In this document: positions 25,236-33,860 of the stretch, piece after piece | How the letters are laid out: each line of letters begins with the position of its first letter | Position numbering within the stretch: position 1 is the first letter of the stretch | Assembly: GCF_014205225.1 (NCBI RefSeq) | Contig: NZ_JACHNB010000001.1 | Coordinates: 6,057,501 to 6,121,500, forward strand | From: Actinoplanes octamycinicus | GTDB taxonomy: Bacteria > Actinomycetota > Actinomycetes > Mycobacteriales > Micromonosporaceae | Length of the DNA stretch: 64,000 bases | Direction of reading: 5' to 3' | The notes under the pieces: model-generated | Database searches by the model: none | Told to the model about the DNA's origin: nothing | The model's input: the letters and a program-made list of their open reading frames with translations, nothing else | Position numbers and translations under genes: made by a program

Positions 25236-26261
25236 TCAGCTTCCCGAGAGGGTCTTGAAGGGGTCGTCGTAGGTGCCGAACGGCTTCGGGGTGGCCGCCA
25301 GGGCCTGGTCGGCGTTGGCCTTGGTGACCACCTCGACCGGCGCCTCCACGGTGGCCGGCAGGGTGGCGCCCTTGGCGGCGGCCTGGCACGCCTCCATGCC
25401 CATCGCGCCGATCGCGTACGGGTACTGCGCGACCGTCGCGTCCAGCTCCCCGTTCTTGACCGCGGTCAGCGCGTCCTTGATCCCGTCGACGCTGATCACC
25501 TTGATCTGGCCGGCCTTGCCCGCGGTGGCGACCGCGCGGGCCACGCCCAGGCCCATGTCGTCGTTGGCGACGAAGAAGCCCTTGAGGTCGGGCTGCGCCC
25601 GCATGATGTTGGTGGCCTGGGTCAGCGCCTCCTGCCGCTCCCAGTTGGCGGCGACGGTCTGTACCAGGTCGAGCTTGCCGGTGATCGCCTTGCCGAAGCC
25701 CTCGATGCGCTGGCCGCTGGTGACGTCACCGGCGATGCCGCCGATCGCGGCGACCTTGCCGCCGCCGGGCAGCAGGGTCAGCATCTGCCGGCCGCCCTGC
25801 TCGCCGGCCGAGACGTTGTTGGTGCCGATGTAGGTGGCCGGGGTGGCGTTGGCGGCCTTCGCGGCGGCGGCGTCGACCGGGCTGTCGATGTTGACGATGG
25901 TCTTCTTCTGGGCGGCGAGCTGCGCCATGCCCTGGATCAGGTTGGTGCCGGAGATCGGATTGACGATGTAGCAGGAGTAGTCCTGCCCGGCCAGTCCGGT
26001 CAGCTTGTCGGCCTGGCCGGTGGTGTCGGTGATCGAGTTGGCGGCCTGCACGGTGACCTCGGTGCCGGAGGTCTGCGCCTGGTCCTTGATGCCCTGCTCC
26101 ATGGACTGGAAGAACGGGTTGTCCAGTCCCTTGATCACCGCGGCGACCTTGAGCGTGCCGTCCGAGGAGGACGAGCCGCCGGAGCCGCAGGCGGCGACGA
26201 GCACGAGGGCGGCCGCGGAGACGGCGGCGGCCACACCGCGATGGACGGATATGCGCGACAT
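25236..26261 (-). CDS. Sugar-binding lipoprotein (FrcB/RbsB-like)
   Basis: A 341-residue solute-binding protein. Residues 1-25 are a lipoprotein signal peptide with lipobox LVAAC, followed by a Ser/Gly linker and a periplasmic-binding-protein fold (VAAVIKGLDNPFFQSMEQG, IVNPISGTN, FFVANDDMGLG, VISVDG). It delivers sugar to the importer. ATG 26261 has AAGGAA five bases upstream. The strong -35 TTGACA (26322-26317) and TCTAAT (26298-26293) with an 18-bp spacer provide the operon promoter. Confidence 0.93.
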   Translation of the reverse strand: MSRISVHRGVAAAVSAAALVLVAACGSGGSSSSDGTLKVAAVIKGLDNPFFQSMEQGIKDQAQTSGTEVTVQAANSITDTTGQADKLTGLAGQDYSCYIVNPISGTNLIQGMAQLAAQKKTIVNIDSPVDAAAAKAANATPATYIGTNNVSAGEQGGRQMLTLLPGGGKVAAIGGIAGDVTSGQRIEGFGKAITGKLDLVQTVAANWERQEALTQATNIMRAQPDLKGFFVANDDMGLGVARAVATAGKAGQIKVISVDGIKDALTAVKNGELDATVAQYPYAIGAMGMEACQAAAKGATLPATVEAPVEVVTKANADQALAATPKPFGTYDDPFKTLSGS

Positions 26262-26373
26262 GGGGATTCCTTCCGCATCGATGTTTCGATTGATTAGATG
26301 CAGGACTTATGACGGCTGTCAACCAAAAGCCTGGGGACTTACGTATGGTGCCTATCCGTAATACGATGCGGTC
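26262..26373. promoter_or_regulatory. Divergent promoter region of sugar operon and ROK gene
   Basis: Minus strand: TTGACA (26322-26317), 18 bp, TCTAAT (26298-26293). Plus strand: TTACGT (26339-26344), 17 bp, TACGAT (26362-26367), six bases before GTG 26374. An 8-bp palindrome CATCGATG and a TCGAT-rich stretch lie near 26276-26292, between the operon -10 and its start, a suitable place for ROK repressor binding. Unusually AT-rich for the window. Confidence 0.6.
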
Positions 26374-27570
26374 GTGTCCACGAGCGCCTCACCCCTGACG
26401 GCCGCGGCGGGGCTCGGCGAGGTGCTCCAGCTGTTCCGGGGCCGGCCGAGCCTGACCCGCGCCGACGTCATGCAGCTGACCGGCCTGTCCCGCTCGACCG
26501 TGAACCAGCGCCTGGACGCGCTGCTCGGCGCCGCCCTGGTGGTGCCCAGCGGGGAGGGCTCGTCGACCGGCGGCCGGCCCGCCAGCCGGTTCACCTTCCA
26601 CCGCGACCGCGGGGTGCTGCTGGTCGCCGACATCGGCGCGACCGGGATGCGGACCGCCCTCTGCGACCTGCGCGGCGAGGTGCTGGCCGAGCGGGAGCGG
26701 ACCATCGACGTGGCGGACGGGCCCGGCCCGGTGCTGTCCGCGGCCGACAGCCAGTTCCGCGAGCTGCTCAGCGAGGCCGGCCGCGACGCCGGCGAGGTGT
26801 TCGGGATCGGCATCGACGTGCCGGGCCCGGTGGACTTCGACAGCGGCCAGGTGGTCAGCCCGCCGATCATGAGCGGCTGGGACCGCTACGACATCCCCGG
26901 CTGGTTCGCCGGCCGCTACGCCTGCCCGGTGCTGGTCGACAAGGACGTCAACGCGATGGCCCTCGGCGAGCAGCGCACCTTCTACCCCGACGTGCGGCAG
27001 ATGCTGATGGTCAAGGCGGGCACCGGGGTCGGCGCCGGGATGATCCTGGGCGGCGAGGTGTACCGCGGGGCCGACGGCGCGGCCGGCGACATCGGGCACA
27101 TCCAGGTGACCGTCGAGGACGCCGAGGTGGAGCCGGTGTGCCGCTGTGGCAACACCGGCTGCGTGGAGGCGTACGCCGGGGGCTGGGCGCTGGTCCGCGA
27201 CCTGCGCGCCGCCGGCAAGGAGGTGACCACCGTGGACGACGCGGTGGCGCTGATCCGCACCGGTGACGTCACCGCCGTCCGGCTCGCCCGCCGCGCCGGG
27301 CGGATCATCGGGCACGCCATCGCCGACTCGGTGAGCCTGGTCAACCCGCGGGTCGTGGTGATCGGCGGGCAGTTGGCCCGGATCGAGGAGCAGCTGTTCG
27401 CCGGCATCCGGGAGATGGTGTATCGGCGCTCGCTGCCGCTGGCCACCCGCAGCCTGCAGATCGTCGCGACCCGCCTGGACAACCGGTCCGGGCTGGTCGG
27501 GCTGGCGCTGTTGCTCGCCGATGGCATCTTCGCGCCGGAGCGGGTGGAGGCGCTCGTCGCCCGAGGCTGA
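26374..27570 (+). CDS. ROK family transcriptional regulator (FrcR/NagC-like)
   Basis: A 398-residue repressor. Residues 12-75 are the HTH (LTRADVMQLTGLSRSTVNQR). The ROK domain carries the ATP/sugar motif LLVADIGATGMRTAL and the zinc-type motif CRCGNTGCVEAYAGG (about 255). It is divergent from the sugar operon and should control it in response to the imported sugar or its phosphate. The GTG start follows TACGAT by six bases. Confidence 0.92.
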   Translation: MSTSASPLTAAAGLGEVLQLFRGRPSLTRADVMQLTGLSRSTVNQRLDALLGAALVVPSGEGSSTGGRPASRFTFHRDRGVLLVADIGATGMRTALCDLRGEVLAERERTIDVADGPGPVLSAADSQFRELLSEAGRDAGEVFGIGIDVPGPVDFDSGQVVSPPIMSGWDRYDIPGWFAGRYACPVLVDKDVNAMALGEQRTFYPDVRQMLMVKAGTGVGAGMILGGEVYRGADGAAGDIGHIQVTVEDAEVEPVCRCGNTGCVEAYAGGWALVRDLRAAGKEVTTVDDAVALIRTGDVTAVRLARRAGRIIGHAIADSVSLVNPRVVVIGGQLARIEEQLFAGIREMVYRRSLPLATRSLQIVATRLDNRSGLVGLALLLADGIFAPERVEALVARG

Positions 27571-27659
27571 GGCCGAGGCGCGCGGTGCGGTTGTCCGGCT
27601 GGGCGTGAGGGGTGTCTCGGGGTGGGTGAAAGACCCCTGGGAGCCAGCCGTTCCCTCGG

Positions 27660-27688
27660 CAGCGCCCCGCCCGGCGCTCGGGGCGCTG
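27660..27688. terminator. Hairpin between convergent ROK and MFS genes
   Basis: CAGCGCCCC (27660-27668) pairs perfectly with GGGGCGCTG (27680-27688) around an 11-nt loop, in the 124-bp gap between two converging genes. The rest of the gap shows nothing else. Confidence 0.65.
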
Positions 27689-27694
27689 GGCGGG

Positions 27695-29110
27695 TCAGCG
27701 GCGGGGCGAGGGGAGGGCCAGCCGGACGGCGACGGCGGTCAGCGCGGTCAGGGCGGTGTTGACGGCGATCGCGGTGCGGACCGCGGTGAGGACCGTGTCG
27801 GGGCTCCCGGTGCCCAGGGTGGCCAGGACCGCGCCGACGACGGCGGACATCAGCGGGATGCCCAGCGTGATGCCGATCTGCTGGCTCATGGTGGCCAGGC
27901 CGGCCGCGAGCCCCTGGTCGCTGTCGGGCAGGCCGGACGTCGCGGTGACCAGGAAACCGACGATCGCGACCAGGTTGGCGACGCCGCCGAGGAACGTGGC
28001 GGCCAGCAGGACCGGCAGCCACGCGCTGGTGCTGCCCAGGAAGACCAGCGGCAGGGTGGCGGCGGCCTGGACGGCCAGGCCGAGCGCGAGGGCCTTCGGC
28101 GGGTGCGCGAGGCGGGCGATCACTTTCGGACCGAGGATGCCGCCGAGGACGGTGCCCAAGCCGAGTACGGCGAACGACAGCCCGGCCGCCAGGGGCGTGC
28201 GGCCGAGCACCTCCTGCAGGTAGATCGTCAGCAGGAAGACCAGCGACGTCTCGGTGGCGAAGGCGAGCATCCCGGCCAGGTTGCCCCAGGCGACCCGGCG
28301 CCGGCCGAGGATCCGGACCGGGACCAGCGGCGCGGCCACCCGGCGTTCGATGGCGGCGAACGCGGCCAGCAGCACGATCCCGGCGACCAAGGCGCCCCAC
28401 GTGCGCGGCGCCGCCCAGCCGTGCTCGCCGGCGCTGGTCAGGCCGAGGACCACGGCGAGCAGGCCGCCGGTGACGGTGACCGCGCCGGGAACGTCGAGCC
28501 GGGGACGCCGCGCGGGGCGGCTCTCGGCGAGCACGAGCGGCGCGACGGCCAGCACGACGGCCGCGACGGCGACGTTGACGAAGAACGCCCACCGCCAGCT
28601 GAGCAGGTCGGTGAGCACGCCGCCGAGGATCGCGCCGGTGGTGAACCCGGCCGCCATCAGGGCGCCGTTGAGACCCAGCGCTCGCTCCCGCCGCGGACCC
28701 TCCGGGAAGGACGTGGTCAGCAGCGACAGCGCGGCCGGGGTGACCGCGGCGGTGGCCAGACCCTGCGCCACCCGCGCGGCCAGCAGCAGCACCGGGCCGG
28801 TGGCCAGGCCGCCGGCCAGCGACGACACGCCGAGCAGGGCGATGCCGGCCAGGAACATCCGGCGCCGGCCGGCCAGGTCGGCGACCCGGCCGAACAGCAG
28901 CGTGAAACCGGCCGCGAACAGGGCGAACGCGGTGGCTATCCACTGCAGGTCGGCGAGCGCGAGACCGACGTCGGCGCCGATCACCGGCAGCGCGACGTTC
29001 AGGATCGAGAAGTCGACGGCGAGGGTGAAGCTCGCGGTGAGCAGCACGGCGAGCACGAGTCGGTCACGGCCGCTGGTCACGGTGGCCGGCAGGGTGGCTG
29101 TCTGAGTCAT
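27695..29110 (-). CDS. MFS drug transporter, DHA2 type
   Basis: A 471-residue exporter with about fourteen hydrophobic segments. LAVDFSILNVALPVIGADVG (about 28) is the motif of DHA2 (EmrB/QacA) proton antiporters, and GRVADLAGRRRMF is the loop 2-3 signature. It is divergent from an XRE regulator across 103 bp, which probably controls it. The substrate is unknown. Confidence 0.92.
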   Translation of the reverse strand: MTQTATLPATVTSGRDRLVLAVLLTASFTLAVDFSILNVALPVIGADVGLALADLQWIATAFALFAAGFTLLFGRVADLAGRRRMFLAGIALLGVSSLAGGLATGPVLLLAARVAQGLATAAVTPAALSLLTTSFPEGPRRERALGLNGALMAAGFTTGAILGGVLTDLLSWRWAFFVNVAVAAVVLAVAPLVLAESRPARRPRLDVPGAVTVTGGLLAVVLGLTSAGEHGWAAPRTWGALVAGIVLLAAFAAIERRVAAPLVPVRILGRRRVAWGNLAGMLAFATETSLVFLLTIYLQEVLGRTPLAAGLSFAVLGLGTVLGGILGPKVIARLAHPPKALALGLAVQAAATLPLVFLGSTSAWLPVLLAATFLGGVANLVAIVGFLVTATSGLPDSDQGLAAGLATMSQQIGITLGIPLMSAVVGAVLATLGTGSPDTVLTAVRTAIAVNTALTALTAVAVRLALPSPRR

Positions 29111-29213
29111 GGCACCCACCCTGAGCTGGGCCGGCGAGGCCAGCCAGAGCACTGCGCTGACTGGTACCGGCAGGGACAGGCAGCGGACTCCGGTTCGGGG
29201 CAGGATCAACGGC

Positions 29214-30044
29214 ATGGAGAGCGAGCTGGCGGACTTCCTGCGGACCCGGCGGGCACGGTTGCGGCCGGAGGAGGTGGGGCTGGTTTCGTACGGGGCCCGT
29301 CGCGTGCCCGGGCTGCGCCGCGAGGAGCTGGCCCAGCTGGCCGGGGTCAGCCCGATCTACTACACCCGCCTGGAGCAGGGCCAGAGCACCAATGCCTCGG
29401 CCTCGGTGATCGAGGCGCTGGCCCGGGCCCTGGTGCTCACCGACGACGAGCGGGCCTACCTGCACGACCTGGCCCGGCCCCGGCCGGCGAAACGGCGCCG
29501 CGCCCCGCGCCCGGAGCGGGCCGCCCGCGGCGTCGAGCAGCTGATCGCCGCGATGGTCGACGTTCCGGCGCTGGTCCTCGGCCGGCGCACCGAGGTGCTG
29601 GCCTGGAACGAGCTGGGCCACCTGCTCGTCGGTGGCCACTACGACCGGGAGGCGCCGTCCCGGCCCGCGGACCGGCCGAACCTGACCCGGATGCTGTTCC
29701 TCGACCCGCACAGCCGGGAGCTGTACCGCCGCTGGGACGAGCAGGCCGGCCTCGCGGTCGCCTCGCTGCGCCTGGTCGCCGGCCGGCACCCCGACGACGC
29801 CGAGCTGACCGCGCTGGTCGGCGAGCTGGTGATGAGGAGCCCGGAGTTCGCCAGCTGCTGGGCGAAACACCCGGTGCAGGTGTGCGACGCCGGCACCAAG
29901 GCGCTGCATCACCCGCTCGTCGGCGACCTCGACCTCGACTACCAGGTGCTGCACCTGCCCGGCGACGACGGCCACCGGCTGCTCACCTATTCGGCGGCGC
30001 CCGGTTCCAGCGACGAGGCCGCGCTGCGGCTGCTGCGCCGGTGA
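29214..30044 (+). CDS. XRE regulator with MmyB-like ligand domain
   Basis: A 276-residue protein. The N-terminal HTH (GLRREELAQLAGVSPIYYTR, about 38-57) is followed by the PAS-like MmyB C-terminal domain (LAWNELGHLL, PNLTRMLFLDPHSRELY, DYQVLHLPGDDGHRLLTYSA). This common actinobacterial family often sits beside, and regulates, oxidoreductase or transporter genes. It is divergent from the DHA2 exporter and overlaps the phosphotransferase downstream by one base. Confidence 0.93.
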   Translation: MESELADFLRTRRARLRPEEVGLVSYGARRVPGLRREELAQLAGVSPIYYTRLEQGQSTNASASVIEALARALVLTDDERAYLHDLARPRPAKRRRAPRPERAARGVEQLIAAMVDVPALVLGRRTEVLAWNELGHLLVGGHYDREAPSRPADRPNLTRMLFLDPHSRELYRRWDEQAGLAVASLRLVAGRHPDDAELTALVGELVMRSPEFASCWAKHPVQVCDAGTKALHHPLVGDLDLDYQVLHLPGDDGHRLLTYSAAPGSSDEAALRLLRR

Positions 30045-30910
30045 TGGACGAGGGCGTGCTGCGCGACCGGCTCGCGGCTTCCTGGGGTCTGGAGCGGGCA
30101 GTCGTCGAGGTGCACAACGGCGGGATGAACTCGGCGACCTGGTTCGTCGACCAGGACGGTGCCCGGTGGGTCGCCAAGGCGGTCGTTCCGGGCTCGCGGC
30201 GCTCGTTCGCCGCCGGTCTCGCGGTCGCGGCGGCGCTCCAGGACGCCGGGATTCCCGCGGGCGCGCCGGTGGCCACGCGGCACGGCGAGTTCGTCGTCGA
30301 CGTCGAGGGGATCCCGCTGGCGCTGCTGACCTGGGTGCCGGGGAAGGAGCTGACCTGGGCGGACCAGCGGCTGATCGGCGGAACGCTCGCCCGGGTGCAC
30401 CGTGCTCTGCGGGACGTCGCGGTGCCGGGCGCCGAGGAGTTCCACTGGGTCGACCCCCGAGCCGAGCACCTGGACGTCCGCCCGTGGGTGCGTGCGGCGG
30501 TCGCCGATGCGGTCGAGGCCTACGAGCGGCTCGGCCCGCGGACCTTGTCCTGGGGCCTGCTGCACACCGATCCGGCACCCGAGGCGTTCCGGCTGGAGTC
30601 CGGCACCTGTGGATTGATCGACTGGAGCGTCGCGATGCGCGGCCCTTTCCTGTACGACCTGGCGTCCGCCGTGATGTACGCCGGTGGCCCGGACCGGGCC
30701 GGCGACCTGCTCTCCGCCTATCGGGAGCAGGGGCCGATCCCGCGAGCCGAGGCCGGCCGGGCCCTGCCGGTGATGCTGCGGTTCCGGTGGGCGGTGCAGG
30801 CCGACTACTTCGCGCGGCGGATCGTCGCCGGCGACCTGACCGGCATCGACGACGCCGCCGGCAACGAGCAGGGCCTGGCCGACGCGGAGGCGGCGCTCAG
30901 CCCTCGGTGA
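30044..30910 (+). CDS. Aminoglycoside phosphotransferase/homoserine kinase-like protein
   Basis: A 288-residue kinase-like protein of the APH superfamily, with WGLLHTDPAPEAF (catalytic loop, about 170) and LIDWSVAMRGPFLYDLASAV (metal-binding region). The usual HGDLxxxN is altered to HTDPxxxxF, so activity on an antibiotic cannot be assumed. It overlaps the XRE gene by one base and is co-transcribed. Confidence 0.82.
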   Translation: MDEGVLRDRLAASWGLERAVVEVHNGGMNSATWFVDQDGARWVAKAVVPGSRRSFAAGLAVAAALQDAGIPAGAPVATRHGEFVVDVEGIPLALLTWVPGKELTWADQRLIGGTLARVHRALRDVAVPGAEEFHWVDPRAEHLDVRPWVRAAVADAVEAYERLGPRTLSWGLLHTDPAPEAFRLESGTCGLIDWSVAMRGPFLYDLASAVMYAGGPDRAGDLLSAYREQGPIPRAEAGRALPVMLRFRWAVQADYFARRIVAGDLTGIDDAAGNEQGLADAEAALSPR

Positions 30911-30929
30911 CGCCGCCGGCCGTTCCGTT

Positions 30930-31238
30930 TCACCCGGGCGCGTCCAGGACCAGCACCGTCATCTCCAACAACCTCCGGTAATAGGCGGCTTCGCGATCAG
31001 TGAGCTCCGGAAGCACCCGCTCGAGCCGGCGCTCGCAGGCCGCGAGAACATCCCACGACCGGTCGTCGACGGTGCCGCCGTTCGCCAGCCAGACGCTGAC
31101 ACACCCGGCGACGTCCGCATCGAGCATCACCATCTCGACACCCGCCACCTCGACCGCCCGGAGCCGGCCCGGGAACGGCGCCGCACAGTGCTCCGCCCAG
31201 AGCCGCGCCACGGTCGTCATCCGGTTTTCACTGCTCAC
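30930..31238 (-). CDS. Small uncharacterised protein
   Basis: A 102-residue protein, mostly helical in its second half (CERRLERVLPELTDREAAYYRRLLEM). No domain is recognised. Its GTG at 31238 overlaps the stop of the ankyrin-propeller gene by four bases and GAGGAG lies upstream, so it is the second gene of a two-gene operon and may act with the ankyrin protein. Confidence 0.72.
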   Translation of the reverse strand: MSSENRMTTVARLWAEHCAAPFPGRLRAVEVAGVEMVMLDADVAGCVSVWLANGGTVDDRSWDVLAACERRLERVLPELTDREAAYYRRLLEMTVLVLDAPG

Positions 31239-32671
31239 TGGCGCTCCTCACGCGACGTTTCCCGCAGGCCCTGGTCGGTCGCGACGAGCCAGGCTCCGGT
31301 GGCCGGGTCGCCGGCCGCCGTGGTGGCGTGGCCGGGTACCGGCAGCACGCCGAGGGGGGCGCCGTCGTCGGTCCCGAACAGCACGACCGATCCGTCCAGG
31401 CCGAGCGCGATCTGTCCGCCGTCCGGGGACAGGCACGGCCTGGTGAACCAGCCCATCGGTGCGCCCGCCTCGGCCGGCGACGTGCGCACGCCGGTGGTGT
31501 CCGCGTCGATCGGGCGCTGCCAGAGCACCTGACCGTCGGTGCCGGTGAGCAGCAGGTCGCCGCGCCAGCCGGGCTGGCGGGCTCCGTGGAGAGCCGACGT
31601 CTGCCAGATCACCAGGCATCGGCTGTCCGGCGTGAACACCGCGGCCGGGATGGTGTCCCGGCCCGGCCGGTCGATCTCGGTGACCGGCTCCAGCCGGCCG
31701 TCGGCGGTGACCCGGTCGACCCGGACGTGAGCGCCGGCCTGGAAGGAGCAGGTGGTCGCCAGGAGCGAGCCGTCGGGGGAGAAGGCGACGCAGTCGGTGC
31801 GCTCGCCGGCTTCCGCCTCGCCGGTGATCTGCCGGGTGGCCACGTCGACCAGGACCACCCGCTCCGGGTGGGTGGCCGCGGCCAGCCACCGGCCGTCCGG
31901 GGAGAAGGCCAGCGCGGTGACATCGTCCAGTCCGGCCAGCGGCTCGGGGTCGGCGAGATCGTCGCCGCGCAGCTCGACCGAGGCGTCGGCGGGCGCCACC
32001 GCGATCAGTGGCTGGTGCGGGTGGACGGCGAGGTCACGGAGCACGGTGTGCTCGGTCGCGACGATCGTCTCCGGCCGGGGCGGCCGGTCGAGCCGCCAGC
32101 GGACCAGCGTCGCGTGCCCGGACACGGTGTAGGCGGTCGGTCCGTCCCGGCCCAGGCGCAGGGCGCGCTGAGGGCCGCTGCCGGCGATCGCGGGATCGGT
32201 CGGCTCGGCGAGCGATCCGCCGGCTGCTTCCAGCAGCCCACGGATCTCCCGCGGTCCGCGGCCACGCGCCAGGTGCATCGGGCTGCTGCCGCCATCGTCC
32301 CGTACGACCGGATCGGCGCTCTCGGCCAGCAACAGCGCGACCAGCTCGGCGTCGCCGTCCGCGACCGCGCGGTGCAGCGGCGTCTGGCCGTGGTGGTCGC
32401 GACTCCCCGGGTCCGCGCCCGCGCTCAGCAGCACCCGCGCCTTGGCCGCCCCGGCGTCGTGCAGCGGCGTGCGCCCTTGGCGGTCTCGGGCGTCAACCGA
32501 GGCGCCGTGGCGCAGCAGGACCGCGGTGATCTCCCCGTCCCGGGCACAGTGCAGCGGCGTCTCGCCCAGCCGCCCCCGTGCCTGCACCGCGGCCGGGTCC
32601 GCGCTGAGGAGCCGCCGCAGAGCCGGCAGGTCACCGCCGCGGGCCGCCGTGATCACCGTTGGATCCCGCAC
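31235..32671 (-). CDS. Ankyrin-repeat and beta-propeller fusion protein
   Basis: A 478-residue cytoplasmic protein. Residues 5-165 hold about four ankyrin repeats (GETPLHCARDGEITAVLLRH, GRTPLHDAGAAKARVLLSAG, GQTPLHRAVADGDAELVALL, GSSPMHLARGRG). Residues 190-470 form WD40-like blades (VTALAFSPDGRWLAAATHP, TDCVAFSPDGSLLATTC, CLSPDGGQIALG). No enzyme domain is visible, so it looks like a pure interaction scaffold. The start at GTG 32671 is chosen because the first ankyrin repeat begins immediately after; the longer reading frame upstream has no domain. Confidence 0.8.
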   Translation of the reverse strand: MRDPTVITAARGGDLPALRRLLSADPAAVQARGRLGETPLHCARDGEITAVLLRHGASVDARDRQGRTPLHDAGAAKARVLLSAGADPGSRDHHGQTPLHRAVADGDAELVALLLAESADPVVRDDGGSSPMHLARGRGPREIRGLLEAAGGSLAEPTDPAIAGSGPQRALRLGRDGPTAYTVSGHATLVRWRLDRPPRPETIVATEHTVLRDLAVHPHQPLIAVAPADASVELRGDDLADPEPLAGLDDVTALAFSPDGRWLAAATHPERVVLVDVATRQITGEAEAGERTDCVAFSPDGSLLATTCSFQAGAHVRVDRVTADGRLEPVTEIDRPGRDTIPAAVFTPDSRCLVIWQTSALHGARQPGWRGDLLLTGTDGQVLWQRPIDADTTGVRTSPAEAGAPMGWFTRPCLSPDGGQIALGLDGSVVLFGTDDGAPLGVLPVPGHATTAAGDPATGAWLVATDQGLRETSREERQ

Positions 32672-33016
32672 CGGCCCATCGTTCCATGATCGATCCAGCC
32701 CGGTCCGGTCCACCGTCCGGCGACGGAGATGGCGGATCACCTCCGTGCCGCACCGGAGATCGTCCAGCATGGCTGGTGGGCCGGGTTGCGCGGAGTTCCG
32801 CCATGTGGTGAGCGGAGACGGCCGTGGTGCGGTGAGAGGGAGCGTCCCGGCGGGAACTCAAGGAGCACGTCGCGGTCGATCAGTGCTCCGGGCGTACGCA
32901 AATCAGCTTTTCGGTCTGATCTTGATGACCGAAAGTATGGTTTGGCGATTCTGCTCAGTGGAGAACTGGGGTCACACGTTCGCCTGCCAGTGGCTGATGT
33001 TGAGGAGCACACCGAG
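32672..33016. other. 345-bp intergenic region
   Basis: No convincing gene. It separates the divergent ankyrin-propeller and sigma factor genes. The right half is less GC-rich and holds an inverted repeat at 32909-32934. The open frame running through it in phase with the sigma gene begins with residues unlike any sigma factor. Confidence 0.6.
32909..32934. promoter_or_regulatory. Inverted repeat upstream of the sigma factor
   Basis: TTTCGGTC-N10-GACCGAAA is a perfect 8-bp inverted repeat with a 10-nt spacer, about 85 bp upstream of the ATG at 33017. TATGGT (32936-32941) just downstream could be a -10 box, making this an operator near the -35 position. Confidence 0.5.
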
Positions 33017-33811
33017 ATGACCGTCATGGTTGACACCGCTGTCGAGACCGATGCTTCGACGAGCACGGATCCGGCCAGCGACCTGATCAACGCGATGGCG
33101 GCCCTGCCGGCCGGCCACCCGTCGCGATCGGGGCTGCGTGACCGCGCGATCGAGGCGTGGTTGCCGCTGGCCCGGCACCTGTCCAACCGGTACGCCAACC
33201 GCGGTGAGCCGCGCGACGACCTCTACCAGGTCGCGGTGATGGGCCTGATCAAGGCGGTCGACCGGTTCGAGGCGGACCGCGGCGTCGACTTCGCCGGCTT
33301 CGCGATCCCGACCATCATCGGTGAGCTGAAGCGGCACTTCCGGGACAAGACCTGGTCGGTGCGGGTGCCGCGGCGCCTGCAGGAGCTGCGCCTGGCGATC
33401 ACCACGGCCAACAACGCGCTCACCCACGACCTGGGCCGGTCGCCGACGGTCGCCGACATCGCGGAGTACCTGAACGTCACCGAGGACGAGGTGATCGAGG
33501 GTCTGGAGGGCGCCCGCGCCTACAACTCGACCAGCCTGTCCACGCCGATGAGCGACAGCGGCACCGAGCTGGGTGACACGCTCGGCGGGATGGACTCCGG
33601 GTTCGAGGAGGCCGAGCTGCGGGTCGCGCTCGGGCCGGCGATGGCCAGCCTGGACGAGCGCGAGCAGAAGATCATCAGCCTGCGGTTCTACGGCAACCTG
33701 ACCCAGTCGCAGATCGCCGAGCAGGTCGGTGTGTCGCAGATGCACGTGTCGCGGCTGCTCACCCGCGCGCTGGCGAAGCTGCGCAAGCAGCTGGACGGCG
33801 CCGGCATCTGA
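33017..33811 (+). CDS. SigB/SigF-type RNA polymerase sigma factor
   Basis: A 264-residue sigma factor of the general-stress/sporulation group (SigB/SigF/SigG). Region 2 has EPRDDLYQVAVMGLIKAVDRF; region 3 begins LQELRLAITTANNAL; region 4 has LTQSQIAEQVGVSQMHVSRL. These sigmas are usually held by an anti-sigma kinase and released by an anti-anti-sigma protein; such a pair lies at 48496-49235. The ATG at 33017 has AGGAG nine bases upstream. Confidence 0.93.
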   Translation: MTVMVDTAVETDASTSTDPASDLINAMAALPAGHPSRSGLRDRAIEAWLPLARHLSNRYANRGEPRDDLYQVAVMGLIKAVDRFEADRGVDFAGFAIPTIIGELKRHFRDKTWSVRVPRRLQELRLAITTANNALTHDLGRSPTVADIAEYLNVTEDEVIEGLEGARAYNSTSLSTPMSDSGTELGDTLGGMDSGFEEAELRVALGPAMASLDEREQKIISLRFYGNLTQSQIAEQVGVSQMHVSRLLTRALAKLRKQLDGAGI

Positions 33812-33860
33812 GCCACCCGCCTGGAAAGGCAGCGGCGTCACGCCGAGAAAAGCAGCGACG

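Noticed and set aside
27521..30043. Open plus-strand frame leading into the phosphotransferase
   Set aside because: It runs antisense to the DHA2 transporter and over the XRE gene. Only the part from 30044 matches a protein family.
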